Part shown: in pieces, positions 25,106 through 32,856 of the stretch
Position numbering within the stretch: position 1 is the stretch's first letter
Layout: every line of letters starts with the position of its first letter
Program-made: the position numbers and the translations under genes
DNA from: Nostoc sphaeroides
Lineage (GTDB): Bacteria; Cyanobacteriota; Cyanobacteriia; Cyanobacteriales; Nostocaceae
Assembly (NCBI RefSeq): GCF_003443655.1
Contig: NZ_CP031941.1
Span: 5,543,001 to 5,607,000 of the forward strand
DNA: 64,000 nucleotides
Reading direction: 5' to 3'
The notes under the pieces: generated by a model
The model's database searches: none
What the model saw: the letters and a program-made list of their open reading frames with translations, nothing else
Told to the model about the DNA's origin: nothing

Positions 25106-27079
25106 TCAATAACTGCTTGAATATGTGTTTGGGCTTGTTGGAGATTGGCGCGATTCGCGTTCTAGTACAGCCATGTTAGAGAGGGTGGCGGCTTCCCCTT
25201 CCCTATTTCCCACTGCACGAATTATGGGTAAAGCTTGGTTGAAGTATTTGAGCGCTTCTTGCTTTTCTCCTAAATCGGAGTAGACAGCGCCAATATTGTT
25301 GAGAATGGCGGCTTTCCCTCGCTTGTCCCCCACTGCACGGTATATGGGTAAAGCTTGGTTGTAGTATTTGAGCGCTTCTTGCTTTTCTCCTAAATCGGAG
25401 TAGACAGCGCCAATATTGTTGAGAGTGTTGGCTTCCCCTCCCCTGTCCTCCACTGCACGGAATATAGGTAAAGCTTGGTTGTAGTATTTGAGAGCTTCTT
25501 GCTTTTCTCCTAAATCGTTGTAGACTAAGCCAATATTGCTGAGGGTGGTGGCTTCCCCTCCTCTGTCCTCTACTACACGGTATATGGGTAAAGCTTGGTT
25601 GTAGTATTTGAGCGCTTTTTGCTTTTCTCCTAAATCGTCGTAGACTAAGCCAATATTGTTGAGGGTCTTGGCTTCCCCTCCCCTGTCACTCACTGCACGA
25701 AATATGGGTAAAGCTTGGTTGTAGTATTTGAGTGCTTCTTGCTTTTCTCCTAAATCGGAGTAGACACCGCCAATATTGTTGAGGGTGGTGGCTTCCCCTC
25801 CCCTGTCCTCTACTGCACGGCGTATGGGTAAAGCTTGGTTGTAGTATTTGAGCGCTTCTTGCTTTTCTCCTAAATCGGAGTAGACACCGCCAATATTGTT
25901 GAGGGTGGTGGCTTCCCCTTCCCTGTCTTCCACTGCACGGCGTATGGGTAAAGCTTGGTTGTAGTATTTGAGCGCTTCTTGCTTTTCCCCTAATGAGTGG
26001 TAGACACTGCCAATATTGTGGAGGGTGGTGGCTTCCCCTCCCCTGTCACTCACTGCACGGTATATGGGTAAAGCTTGGTTGTAGTATTTGAGCGCTTCTT
26101 GCTTTTCCCCTAATGAGTGGTAGACACTGCCAATATTGTTGAGGGTGGTGGCTTCCCCTCCCCTGTCCTCTACTGCACGGCGTATGGGTAAAGCTTGGTT
26201 GTAGTATTTGAGCGCTTCTTGCTTTTCTCCTAAATCTTTGTAGACACTGCCAATATTGTTGAGGGTGTTAGCTTCCCCTCGCTTATCCTCCACTGCACGG
26301 AGTATGCGTAAAGCTTGGTTGTAGTATTTGAGCGCTTCTTGCTTTTCTCCTAAATATTTGTAGACACTGCCAATATTATTGAGGGTGGTGGCTTCCCCTC
26401 CCTTATCCTCCACTGCACGGAATATGGTTAAAGCTTGGTTGTAGTATTTGAGAGCTTCTTGCTTTTCCCCTAAATCGGAGTAGACACCGCCAATATTGTT
26501 GAGGGTGGTGGCTTCCCCTCGCTTATCCTCCACTGCACGGAATATGGTTAAAGCTTGGTTGTAGTATTTGAGCGCTTCTTGCTTTTCTCCTAAATCGTCG
26601 TAGACTAAGCCAATATTGTTGAGGGTGGTGGCTTCCCCTCCCTTGTCCTCCACTGCACGGTATATGGGTAAAGCTTGGTTGTAGTATTTGAGCGCTTCTT
26701 GATTTTCTCCTAAATCGGAGTAGACTTTGCCAATGCCAAGGAGAATGTTGGCTTCCCAGCGTTTATCATCAACTTGTTGCCAAAGCTTCAGCGCTTCTTG
26801 CCATTTGCCAATCGCCTGTCGCAGTGATTCTCCTGTCCCTTTTTGATAAAGCTGCATCCCCTCTTGAAAAATCCGTTCCGCAGCAGCGCGAGTTGCATCT
26901 TGTTGAGCAGTTTCTGGCTGTTGTGCTATCTGCAACCCTCGGTTTCTCGGTGTCGCCCCCACAGCATCAGCAAGCATTACCGCACTCAGCAATAAAGTTA
27001 AACTGTAACGGGTAAATCTTGGTAGCAAGCACCAGAAAACCCACTGAGACTTTGCACTCCCCATCATTTTTAGCCTCAA
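25106..27079 (-). CDS. TPR-repeat part of a frameshifted TPR-CHAT gene
   Basis: 657 residues. A hydrophobic signal-like segment (YSLTLLLSAVMLADAVGA) suggests export. After a short helical region come about 13 nearly identical 40-residue TPR units of the form LNNIGxVYSDLGEKQEALKY. The frame then derails at 25150-25158, giving a foreign tail (ESRQSPTSPNTYSSSY). Restoring one base (GCGATTCGC to GCGATCGC) joins it to the CHAT ORF and reads LERDRANLQQ, the family-like sequence. The total length 23377-27079 is 3n+1, as expected for one extra base. Confidence 0.85.
   Translation of the reverse strand: MRLKMMGSAKSQWVFWCLLPRFTRYSLTLLLSAVMLADAVGATPRNRGLQIAQQPETAQQDATRAAAERIFQEGMQLYQKGTGESLRQAIGKWQEALKLWQQVDDKRWEANILLGIGKVYSDLGENQEALKYYNQALPIYRAVEDKGGEATTLNNIGLVYDDLGEKQEALKYYNQALTIFRAVEDKRGEATTLNNIGGVYSDLGEKQEALKYYNQALTIFRAVEDKGGEATTLNNIGSVYKYLGEKQEALKYYNQALRILRAVEDKRGEANTLNNIGSVYKDLGEKQEALKYYNQALPIRRAVEDRGGEATTLNNIGSVYHSLGEKQEALKYYNQALPIYRAVSDRGGEATTLHNIGSVYHSLGEKQEALKYYNQALPIRRAVEDREGEATTLNNIGGVYSDLGEKQEALKYYNQALPIRRAVEDRGGEATTLNNIGGVYSDLGEKQEALKYYNQALPIFRAVSDRGGEAKTLNNIGLVYDDLGEKQKALKYYNQALPIYRVVEDRGGEATTLSNIGLVYNDLGEKQEALKYYNQALPIFRAVEDRGGEANTLNNIGAVYSDLGEKQEALKYYNQALPIYRAVGDKRGKAAILNNIGAVYSDLGEKQEALKYFNQALPIIRAVGNREGEAATLSNMAVLERESRQSPTSPNTYSSSY
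25160..26750. repeat. 120-bp tandem repeats encoding TPR units
   Basis: About 13 head-to-tail copies of a 120-bp unit with very high nucleotide identity. Variation is concentrated in the VEDKGGE/VSDRGGE and VYSDL/VYHSL positions. The near-identity points to recent duplication or gene conversion and makes copy number likely to vary between strains. Confidence 0.9.
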
Positions 27080-27508
27080 TCTGTGATTATTGACAGCCCT
27101 ATTCCTGCCGGAACCAATCCCGCATATTAGTAAATTATTTAATTGTCGTCAGGGATATTGCTGAAACTTTATGTTGATTTTATGGGTGCGGTCAAAGTTT
27201 ACGATTCTGGTTTCTGTTTTTGCAACGAACTCACTCGGCAAACCCTGATTTTCTCGTTCTCACGCTTCCTAACGGGAGGCTACGGTGTACACACAAGTCA
27301 TCGAATTACCCAAAAATCTTGATATGAGCGTCTAAGGGATTACCAAGAAATAAATTACTACTACTTGTGAGGTAGACATTTTGTCCGCCCTTGGTCAGAG
27401 GCTCTCGTGTCGCCCACCCCACAAGAAAATTTGGATGTTTTTTTTATTTGTCAGTCCCTAATGCATCACTAAATAGGACGATGCGTTAGGTTAAAGCCGT
27501 AATGCACT
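27080..27508. other. Spacer upstream of TPR-CHAT
   Basis: Contains the TPR-CHAT promoter region near 27080-27180, then the miniature element copy C at 27333-27461. No gene seen. Confidence 0.5.
27333..27461. repeat. Miniature inverted-repeat element, 123-bp class (copy C)
   Basis: The element is 27336-27458 with TAA duplications at 27333-27335 and 27459-27461. Ends GGGATTACCAAGAAATAAA and TTTTATTTGTCAGTCCC carry a few mutations. The core matches copies A and B (GTCGCCCACCCCAC, ACAAGAAAATTTGG). Confidence 0.85.
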
Positions 27509-27808
27509 CTATTTTATCTGTAAAAATTTAAACGTTTGCAAGAAATGCTCTGACCTATATAAAAAACGCTTAAGCATTTCTTGCAAATTTAGAAGCAGTT
27601 GCAAGAAATCCTTGATACTTTGCAACAATTGTTCTTCCATGTATAAGAAACGCTTAAGCATTTCTTGCAAACATATAAGCAGTTGCAACAAATACTTAAT
27701 GCTTTGCAACAATTGCTCTTCCATGTATAAGAAACGTTTAAGCATTTCTTGCAAACATATAAGCAGTTGCAACAAATACTTAATGCTTTGCAACAATTGC
27801 TCTTCCAT
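27509..27808 (-). CDS. Possible protein made of 28-residue Leu-rich repeats
   Basis: The 99-codon frame contains two and a half near-identical copies of a 28-residue unit (MEEQLLQSIKYLLQLLICLQ, then EMLKRFLY) and ends with FKFLQIK. The unit would form an amphipathic Leu-rich helix. No ribosome site is seen, and because the DNA unit is 84 bp (28 codons) the opposite strand is open as well, so open frame is weak evidence. I treat translation as unproven. Confidence 0.3.
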   Translation of the reverse strand: MEEQLLQSIKYLLQLLICLQEMLKRFLYMEEQLLQSIKYLLQLLICLQEMLKRFLYMEEQLLQSIKDFLQLLLNLQEMLKRFLYRSEHFLQTFKFLQIK

Positions 27809-27845
27809 GTATAAGAAACGTTTAAGTCATTACAACAATTGTTGT
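27537..27845. repeat. 84-bp tandem repeat with internal hairpins
   Basis: Three full or nearly full units plus partial ends. Each unit contains GCAACAATTGCTCTTCCATG and AAGCATTTCTTGCAAACATA. GCAAGAAATGCT near 27538 pairs with AGCATTTCTTGC near 27573, and the array ends with the perfect palindrome TTACAACAATTGTTGTAA. Could be a structured RNA, a repeat protein gene, or neutral repeat. Confidence 0.85.
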
Positions 27846-27988
27846 AACGAGCTTATGAATTGATTTACTACCGGAAATATCAAATTAATCTACGTGAAAT
27901 TAACTAAAGTTTTGTGAATGCGATGTTTAGGGCGGGCGTAGCTGCGGTACCTCTTTGCTGTATTTTTCCATGAAAATCAAACATTTTT

Positions 27989-28129
27989 CTAGGGAACTGC
28001 AAAAAATAAATTATTCCACATTCAAGTCGTTGACTGTTGACTGTTGACTGTTGACTGAAAACTCGTGAACCGTCAACGGTCAACAGTGAACAATAGCAAT
28101 GGAATATTTTTTTACTTGGAAGTCCCCTA
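27989..28129. repeat. Miniature inverted-repeat element, 135-bp class (copy D)
   Basis: The element is 27992-28126 (135 bp), flanked by CTA at 27989-27991 and 28127-28129. The core has four TTGACTG units, then CGTCAACGGTCAACAGTGAA, which can fold back on them. Same orientation as copies E and F. Confidence 0.92.
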
Positions 28130-28217
28130 CTTGTGTGTATACAGTAGAGCCAGAGGTGGGGAGATGAGAGGGATCAGAGGTGATAATAGTTATTGAATGA
28201 GCAAACGTAACTTTGAT

Positions 28218-28442
28218 ATGTCGTATAAAGTTAGCATCGTTATCGAAAAAGATGAACATGGATATTATGCTTATTGCCCAGAACTACCTGGTTGTCAATC
28301 TCAAGGTGATTCCCTAGAAGAAGTACAGGCAAATATTAAAGAAGCAGTTCAGCTTTATATAGAAACCTTGTAAAATTTAGAAAAACAGGCGCTTCATAAC
28401 AAGGAAATATTCACAATGACCTTAGAGGTAAAAGTTGCCTAA
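28218..28442 (+). pseudogene. hicB: HicB-type antitoxin, interrupted by a stop codon
   Basis: The frame reads MSYKVSIVIEKDEHGYYAYC, PELPGCQSQGDSLEEVQANI, KEAVQLYIETL, then TAA, then NLEKQALHNKEIFTMTLEVK and VA before a second stop. The part after the stop is the expected HicB C-terminus, so this is a nonsense mutation in an otherwise complete gene of 74 sense codons. The truncated 51-residue product keeps the HicB fold core but loses the tail. It lies between two 135-bp miniature elements (D and E). Confidence 0.85.
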
Positions 28443-28508
28443 ACTGCCACGTTTCACTGCAACAGATACGGATTTGATTTATACAGACTTGTCTCTTACG
28501 AATCATTT
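28435..28508 (+). pseudogene. hicA: Remnant of the HicA toxin N-terminus
   Basis: Overlapping the end of hicB, the frame TTG-CCT-AAA reads LPKLPRFTATD, the usual start of HicA (MPKLPRFTA). It then diverges into non-family sequence and meets miniature element E at 28507. About ten codons of the toxin survive; the rest is gone. Confidence 0.6.
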
Positions 28509-28647
28509 AGGGAACTCCAAAAAATAAATTATTCCACATTAAAGTCGTTGACTGTTGACTGTTGACTGTTGACTGAAAACTTGTGAACCGTCAACGGTCA
28601 ACAGTGAACAATAGCAATGGAATATTTTTTTACTTGGAAGTCCCTTA
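28507..28647. repeat. Miniature inverted-repeat element, 135-bp class (copy E)
   Basis: The element is 28510-28644 (135 bp), flanked by TTA at 28507-28509 and 28645-28647. Nearly identical to D. It sits directly after the hicA remnant. Confidence 0.92.
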
Positions 28648-28689
28648 GTATTGCTATAGTAAGGTAAACAGTTACTATTTATCAACCCC

Positions 28690-28908
28690 ATGCAAGTCAA
28701 AGATTTGACTATTGAAGAACTCAAGCTACTAATCCAGGAAACTGTTGCTGAAACCATTCAATCTCTACTGATTGACCCCGATGAAGGTAAACAAGTAAAG
28801 CCAGAAGTGAAGCAGCAACTACTTGACTCTCTACAGCGTACTCAAGCAGGAGAAGGTGGAATTCCGGCTAAGGAAATAGCAAAAAAACTTGGTTTGCAGT
28901 GGGAATGA
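28690..28908 (+). CDS. Antitoxin of a RelE/ParE-type module
   Basis: The 72-residue protein has an N-terminal helical part (MQVKDLTIEELKLLIQETVA), an acidic LLIDPDEGKQVKPEVKQQLL segment and a tail GGIPAKEIAKKLGLQWE, common in cyanobacterial antitoxins paired with RelE/ParE-type toxins. Its TGA overlaps the ATG of the following broken toxin gene by four bases, the typical module arrangement. This half is intact. Confidence 0.78.
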   Translation: MQVKDLTIEELKLLIQETVAETIQSLLIDPDEGKQVKPEVKQQLLDSLQRTQAGEGGIPAKEIAKKLGLQWE

Positions 28909-29160
28909 GTTACAGCGTTGAATTCACGAAAGAAGCTATTACCAATTTAGAAGCACTTGCATCAACTATCCAGGAACGCATCTTGCGTAAAGTTGATTAG
29001 TTATCCGAGAATTTCGATGATGTAAGTCCCCAAGCTCTCAGCGCTGACCTCAGTGGTCTGTTTAAACTTAGAATAGGTGACTATCGAATTATCTATTAAT
29101 ACAGAAGCGCATCTGCTCACAATTCACAAGGTTGGACATCGCCGAGATATCTACAACTAA
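28905..29160 (+). pseudogene. RelE/ParE-type toxin, broken by a stop and a frameshift
   Basis: The frame reads MSYSVEFTKEAITNLEALAS, TIQERILRKVD, TAG, LSENFDDVSPQALSADLSGL, FKLRIGDYRIIY. It then needs a shift of one base to continue NTEAHLLTIHKVGHRRDIYN to a stop at 29160. The TAG is one change from TGG (Trp), a plausible original (KVDWLSENF). Two independent lesions make this a clear pseudogene. Confidence 0.88.
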
Positions 29161-29236
29161 TTAAGTACAGAAAGCCTTGTACTGAGTATCAAGTATCTAT
29201 ATGGAGATTTATTTAATCTAATAACGGAGTAAATTT

Positions 29237-29506
29237 ATGGAGACAGATCCAATTATCAGAATAACTGACGAAAAGCAAATTAATCTCCCACCAGAAATTC
29301 AATATCAACTTCAACCGGGTGATCAATACCGAGTAACTATTAAGGGAAATTGTATTGTTTTAGAAAAAATTACTCAGCAAAATGTAGATTTAGATGATTT
29401 TTTACAAAGTCTTGAACAATTAGAACCCGATCCAAATCAACCCACGCTAGAAGAAATTAGTGAAATTGTTAAGGATGTCAGACAGCAGTTATGGTCTAAT
29501 CCATGA
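29237..29506 (+). CDS. AbrB-like antitoxin paired with a PIN toxin
   Basis: The 89-residue protein begins METDPIIRITDEKQINLPPE, then IQYQLQPGDQYRVTIKGNCI, the swapped-hairpin pattern of AbrB/MazE-type antitoxins. The acidic C-terminal tail (LEQLEPDPNQPTLEEISEIV) would contact the toxin. A good GGAG-type site precedes the ATG. It overlaps the PIN gene by four bases. Confidence 0.75.
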   Translation: METDPIIRITDEKQINLPPEIQYQLQPGDQYRVTIKGNCIVLEKITQQNVDLDDFLQSLEQLEPDPNQPTLEEISEIVKDVRQQLWSNP

Positions 29507-29922
29507 GAGTTATCCTTGATGTCAATGTTTGGATTTCAGCCTTGTTGTGGGGAGGTGTTCCTGGTAAAACCTTGCGTTTAGCAAGAAATCAACAAATTAA
29601 TATATTTGCTTCTGAATTTTTATTATTAGAACTAGAAACAACTTTAAAACGTGATAAATTTCAACTACGACTACAACCAAGAGGTTATACGGTTGAAAAT
29701 TTGATTTCTGTAGTCAAGGGTTTATGAAATGATTGTCCAACTATCTCTGTAGATGCTCCTCAATTACGCGATCCAAAAGATACTATAGTTCTGGCTGCGG
29801 CTGTTGCGGCAAATGCTGAAGCAATTGTTACTGGTGATTTAGATTTATTGGTGTTGATAGAATTTAACGAAATCCCAATTTTGACTCCGCAAGATTTTTT
29901 AAGTCGTTATTTCTTAGATTAA
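29503..29922 (+). pseudogene. PIN-domain toxin, interrupted by a stop codon
   Basis: The frame reads MRVILDVNVWISALLWGGVP up to VENLISVVKGL, then TGA, then NDCPTISVDAPQLRDPKDTI, VLAAAVAANAEAIVTGDLDL and on to FLSRYFLD with a normal stop. The acidic PIN residues are split across the stop (D in LDVN; D in RDPKD and TGDLDLL). 140 codons in total, a normal VapC length. One nonsense mutation inactivates it. Confidence 0.88.
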
Positions 29923-29953
29923 GTTTTAGCGTTGTTGTCTGAATGTGTCTTCT

Positions 29954-30550
29954 ATGTCATATAGTGATTTTACTTTAGAGAAAGTCAAACAGAATTTTCA
30001 AATAAATACTATTGAGCAAACTGATATTTTTGCTAATATATCTGAGATAGAATCCAGTAGTTTATTAAAAGAAATTCTTCAATATAATTCACCTATAGCT
30101 ATTGCCAGCAATAGTGAAAAAGCTCGCTCTGAGATGATTATTTCTCCCATATTATTAGAATTGAGACGACAATTAAATGACCAAATAAATTTGTTCTCTG
30201 GTGTTGAATTCAATGTTGATCTTGCACAAGGTTTAAATGGAATCTGTGATTTTCTAATTACCCGTTCTCCAGAAAGACTAATTATCACTGCACCAGTTAT
30301 TATTATTGTGGAAGCTAAAAAAGAAAATATTCCTGCTGGTTTAGGACAATGTGTAGCCGAAATGTTAGCAGCAAGAATATTTAACGAACGAGCAGGTAAT
30401 GAAAATTTGATAATTTATGGAACTGTCACCACTGGAAGTATTTGGCAATTTTTAAAATTAGAAGGGCAATCTATCCAGATAGACTTAAGTGAATATTATC
30501 TTAAAGATGTCAATAAAATTTTAGGAATCTTAGCTAGTGGTGTCCGGTGA
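29954..30550 (+). CDS. Conserved protein with a possible PD-(D/E)XK nuclease-like core
   Basis: 198 residues from the ATG at 29954. The central part reads GVEFNVDLAQGLNGICDFLI, then VIIIVEAKKENIPAGLGQCV. An Asp followed by hydrophobic-EAKK and a downstream Gln is the spacing of PD-(D/E)XK nucleases. Proteins like this are common singletons in cyanobacteria and may be remnants of restriction-type enzymes. The frame is intact, unlike its toxin neighbours. Function is inference. Confidence 0.6.
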   Translation: MSYSDFTLEKVKQNFQINTIEQTDIFANISEIESSSLLKEILQYNSPIAIASNSEKARSEMIISPILLELRRQLNDQINLFSGVEFNVDLAQGLNGICDFLITRSPERLIITAPVIIIVEAKKENIPAGLGQCVAEMLAARIFNERAGNENLIIYGTVTTGSIWQFLKLEGQSIQIDLSEYYLKDVNKILGILASGVR

Positions 30551-30691
30551 AAAAATTATAATTAAGTAGCGTAGGCGTAGCCCGTCGTAGACATCGCATC
30601 CCTAAAACACCCGCTCAAAAGGCTTTTGACAATATACTGTCTAAAGTAACTTACTATCAAGATTGATATATCTACTCCACTAAAAACAAAA

Positions 30692-30919
30692 ATGAAGCAA
30701 ACAATACAATTCACTGCTATCATTGAGCGCGAAAATGATGGCTATGTATCGCTCTGTCCCGAACTCGATATCGCCAGCCAAGGTGACACAATTGAAGAGG
30801 CACGGAATAACCTTATTGAGGCATTAGAATTATTTTTTGAGACAGCAGATCCTTCTGAAATTCAGGAAAGGTTGCACACAGAAGTTTTTGTTACACGCCT
30901 AGAGGTAAATATTGGCTAA
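30692..30919 (+). CDS. hicB: HicB-type antitoxin
   Basis: An intact 75-residue HicB: MKQTIQFTAIIERENDGYVS, LCPELDIASQGDTIEEARNN, then LEALELFFE-type helix and EVFVTRLEVNIG. The stop TAA (30917-30919) is also the target triplet of the element inserted at 30920. Before the insertion the next bases encoded an overlapping hicA (TTG GCT AAA CTG). Confidence 0.88.
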   Translation: MKQTIQFTAIIERENDGYVSLCPELDIASQGDTIEEARNNLIEALELFFETADPSEIQERLHTEVFVTRLEVNIG

Positions 30920-31031
30920 TACCAATTTAATGTGAAGCTGCACTAAATAAGTAACTCTCTATTCTTGGCGCTCTTGGCGTACTTGGCGGTTCGTTTAATA
31001 TTCTGTGCATCTTCATAAATAATTGGTATAA
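30917..31031. repeat. 109-bp element inserted in the hicB/hicA overlap
   Basis: The element is 30920-31028, ends TACCAATT and AATTGGTA, flanked by TAA at 30917-30919 and 31029-31031. Inside is the common CTTGGCGCTCTTGGCGTACT repeat. A solo end (CATAAATAATTGGTAT) lies near 51488. Confidence 0.82.
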
Positions 31032-31293
31032 ACTGCGTGTTCTTTCTGCTAGAGAAGTCTGCCGCATTCTGGAAGAGAACGGCTTTGTACAAGTGCGCCA
31101 GCGTGGTAGTCACATTATGATGCAGATACAAACCGAAGATTCAACAATTACTGTTCCTATTCCTAATTACGAAGAGTTACGCATCGGTACTTTACGATCT
31201 ATTATTCGTCAGTCAGGATTACCTCGTGTTTTATTTGATAACTTTTATCATCCTTGCAATACATGTATGACAAGTATAATGCCGATTAGTTAA
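31032..31293 (+). pseudogene. hicA: HicA-type toxin separated from its start codon
   Basis: Directly after the element the frame reads LRVLSAREVCRILEENGFVQ, VRQRGSHIMMQIQTEDSTIT, VPIPNYEELRIGTLRSIIRQ, SGLPR, a complete HicA body including the GSH motif. The start (MAK) is on the other side of the inserted element. An internal GTG at 31093 would give only a fragment lacking the first helix. The C-terminal tail after SGLPR is also unusual. Confidence 0.8.
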
Positions 31294-31499
31294 ACTTTGT
31301 TTGAATTTCGCACCAGCCAAACCCAAAATATCTCTCGAACTCCTATTTCTCCGTGTCCTCTGCGCCTAATAAGGTTCGTTATTCCTTAACTCTTGCGTAA
31401 GTCCTAAAAGAATCTCACGCCCAAACACCAAAACACAACTCTGCGTCTTCGCGCTTCTGCGTGAGATTTCCCACTAAATTAGTATTCAATATGCCTAGC

Positions 31500-32480
31500 C
31501 TACTTTAACCATCGCGCTGCATCTTTGGCATGATAAGTCAAAATCAAGTCTGCACCAGCCCGTTTAAACCCAGTTAAAGTTTCCATAACCACCCGCTCCT
31601 CATCAATCCAACCATTGAGAGACGCAGCTTTCACCATCGCATACTCACCAGAAACATTGTAAGCTGCAACAGGTAAGTTACTTGCTTCCTTCACCCGCCA
31701 GATAATATCCATGTATGCCAAGGCTGGCTTAACCATGAGCATATCAGCACCTTCAGCGATATCCAAGTCAATCTCTTTAATCGCTTCGCGGGCGTTACCT
31801 GGATCCATTTGGTAAGTTCTTCTGTCTCCAAACTGCGGTGTGGAGTCTGCTGCATCCCGAAACGGGCCATAATAACCCGAAGCATACTTAGCAGCATAAG
31901 ACAAAATCGGCGTATCTTGAAATCCGGCTTCATCCAAACCTACACGAATTGCCTGCACAAACCCATCCATCATCCCAGAAGGCGCAATGATATCGGCACC
32001 GGCTTTTGCTTGAGAAACTGCTGTTTTCTTCAACAATTCCAGAGTTGGATCATTTAAAACTCGTCCTGTTAAATCACCAACTTGTAAATAACCACAATGA
32101 CCGTGGCTAGTATACTCACACAAACAAGTATCAGCAATTACAATCAAATCTGGTACAGCTGCTTTTACCGCCGTCGCCGCTTTTTGGACGATACCGCAAT
32201 CATGCCAAGCGCCAGTGGCATCTACATCTTTATCAGCCGGAATCCCAAATAAAATAATCGAAGGAATTCCTAAGTCATAAACTTCTTTTGCTTCTTCAAC
32301 AATTTTATCTACCGAAAGTTGGTAGACTCCGGGCATCGATTTTACTTCGTTAGCGATTCCCTCACCCGGTACAGCAAATAATGGGTAGATTAAATCGCTT
32401 GTTGTTAAAACAGTTTCACGAACCATCCGGCGCAGTTGAGGATGAGTACGCAAACGACGGGGGCGATGTGTAGGAAACAT
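31500..32480 (-). CDS. hemB: Delta-aminolevulinic acid dehydratase (porphobilinogen synthase)
   Basis: Condenses two 5-aminolevulinate molecules to porphobilinogen for haem and chlorophyll synthesis. The 326-residue protein has RRMVRETVLTTSDLIYPLF, the metal region ADTCLCEYTSHGHCGYL with three cysteines, Schiff-base lysines in ILSYAAKYASGYYGPFRDA and MLMVKPALAYMD, and an intact C-terminus. The cysteine-rich metal site suggests zinc use. Single gene. Confidence 0.97.
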   Translation of the reverse strand: MFPTHRPRRLRTHPQLRRMVRETVLTTSDLIYPLFAVPGEGIANEVKSMPGVYQLSVDKIVEEAKEVYDLGIPSIILFGIPADKDVDATGAWHDCGIVQKAATAVKAAVPDLIVIADTCLCEYTSHGHCGYLQVGDLTGRVLNDPTLELLKKTAVSQAKAGADIIAPSGMMDGFVQAIRVGLDEAGFQDTPILSYAAKYASGYYGPFRDAADSTPQFGDRRTYQMDPGNAREAIKEIDLDIAEGADMLMVKPALAYMDIIWRVKEASNLPVAAYNVSGEYAMVKAASLNGWIDEERVVMETLTGFKRAGADLILTYHAKDAARWLK

Positions 32481-32856
32481 AAAATTTTATCAAGAAAAAC
32501 AACGCAAATGGACACAAAATAAAGCGTCACAAAAGCAGGCTAAAATTTTCCTGCCGTCAGACAGACTACAAACAGTGCTTAACTGTCCCTTGCCCTACTC
32601 TTAATCAAGTTGTGGGGCAATTTTGTATTCTACAGCTTGGTTGCATCTATCCGACGGGCTGGAAAAAAAACAACATAGTAAGCAATTCAAAATTCAAAAT
32701 AGTAAAACCCTCTCAAAAATCCTGGAGAATTGAGGGGTGAAATTTAAACGCATAGGCGCTTCGCCTTCCCGCAGGGTAGTGGCGCAGAGGTAAACGCAGA
32801 GGCACGCAGAGAATTTGCTACTAATTAATGCCCCATACCCAATGCCCCAATCCTGA
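32481..32856. other. Spacer between hemB and DUF4870 gene
   Basis: No gene. Contains TTCAAAATTCAAAATAG repeats, a GCGCTTCGCCTTCCCGCAGG common repeat and a CGCAGAGGCACGCAGAG repeat near 32790. Confidence 0.55.

Noticed and set aside
25160..26750. Possible CRISPR or satellite array of 120-bp units
   Set aside because: Units are in frame and encode TPR motifs throughout; explained by the protein.
27612..27863. Cys-rich plus-strand ORF over the 84-bp repeat
   Set aside because: Open only because the repeat length is a multiple of three; no ribosome site and no family features. Kept only as a repeat.
28218..29922. Internal stops in hicB, RelE-type and PIN genes as programmed recoding
   Set aside because: Three different stop codons, no shared downstream structure seen, and one gene has an additional frameshift; ordinary pseudogenisation is simpler.
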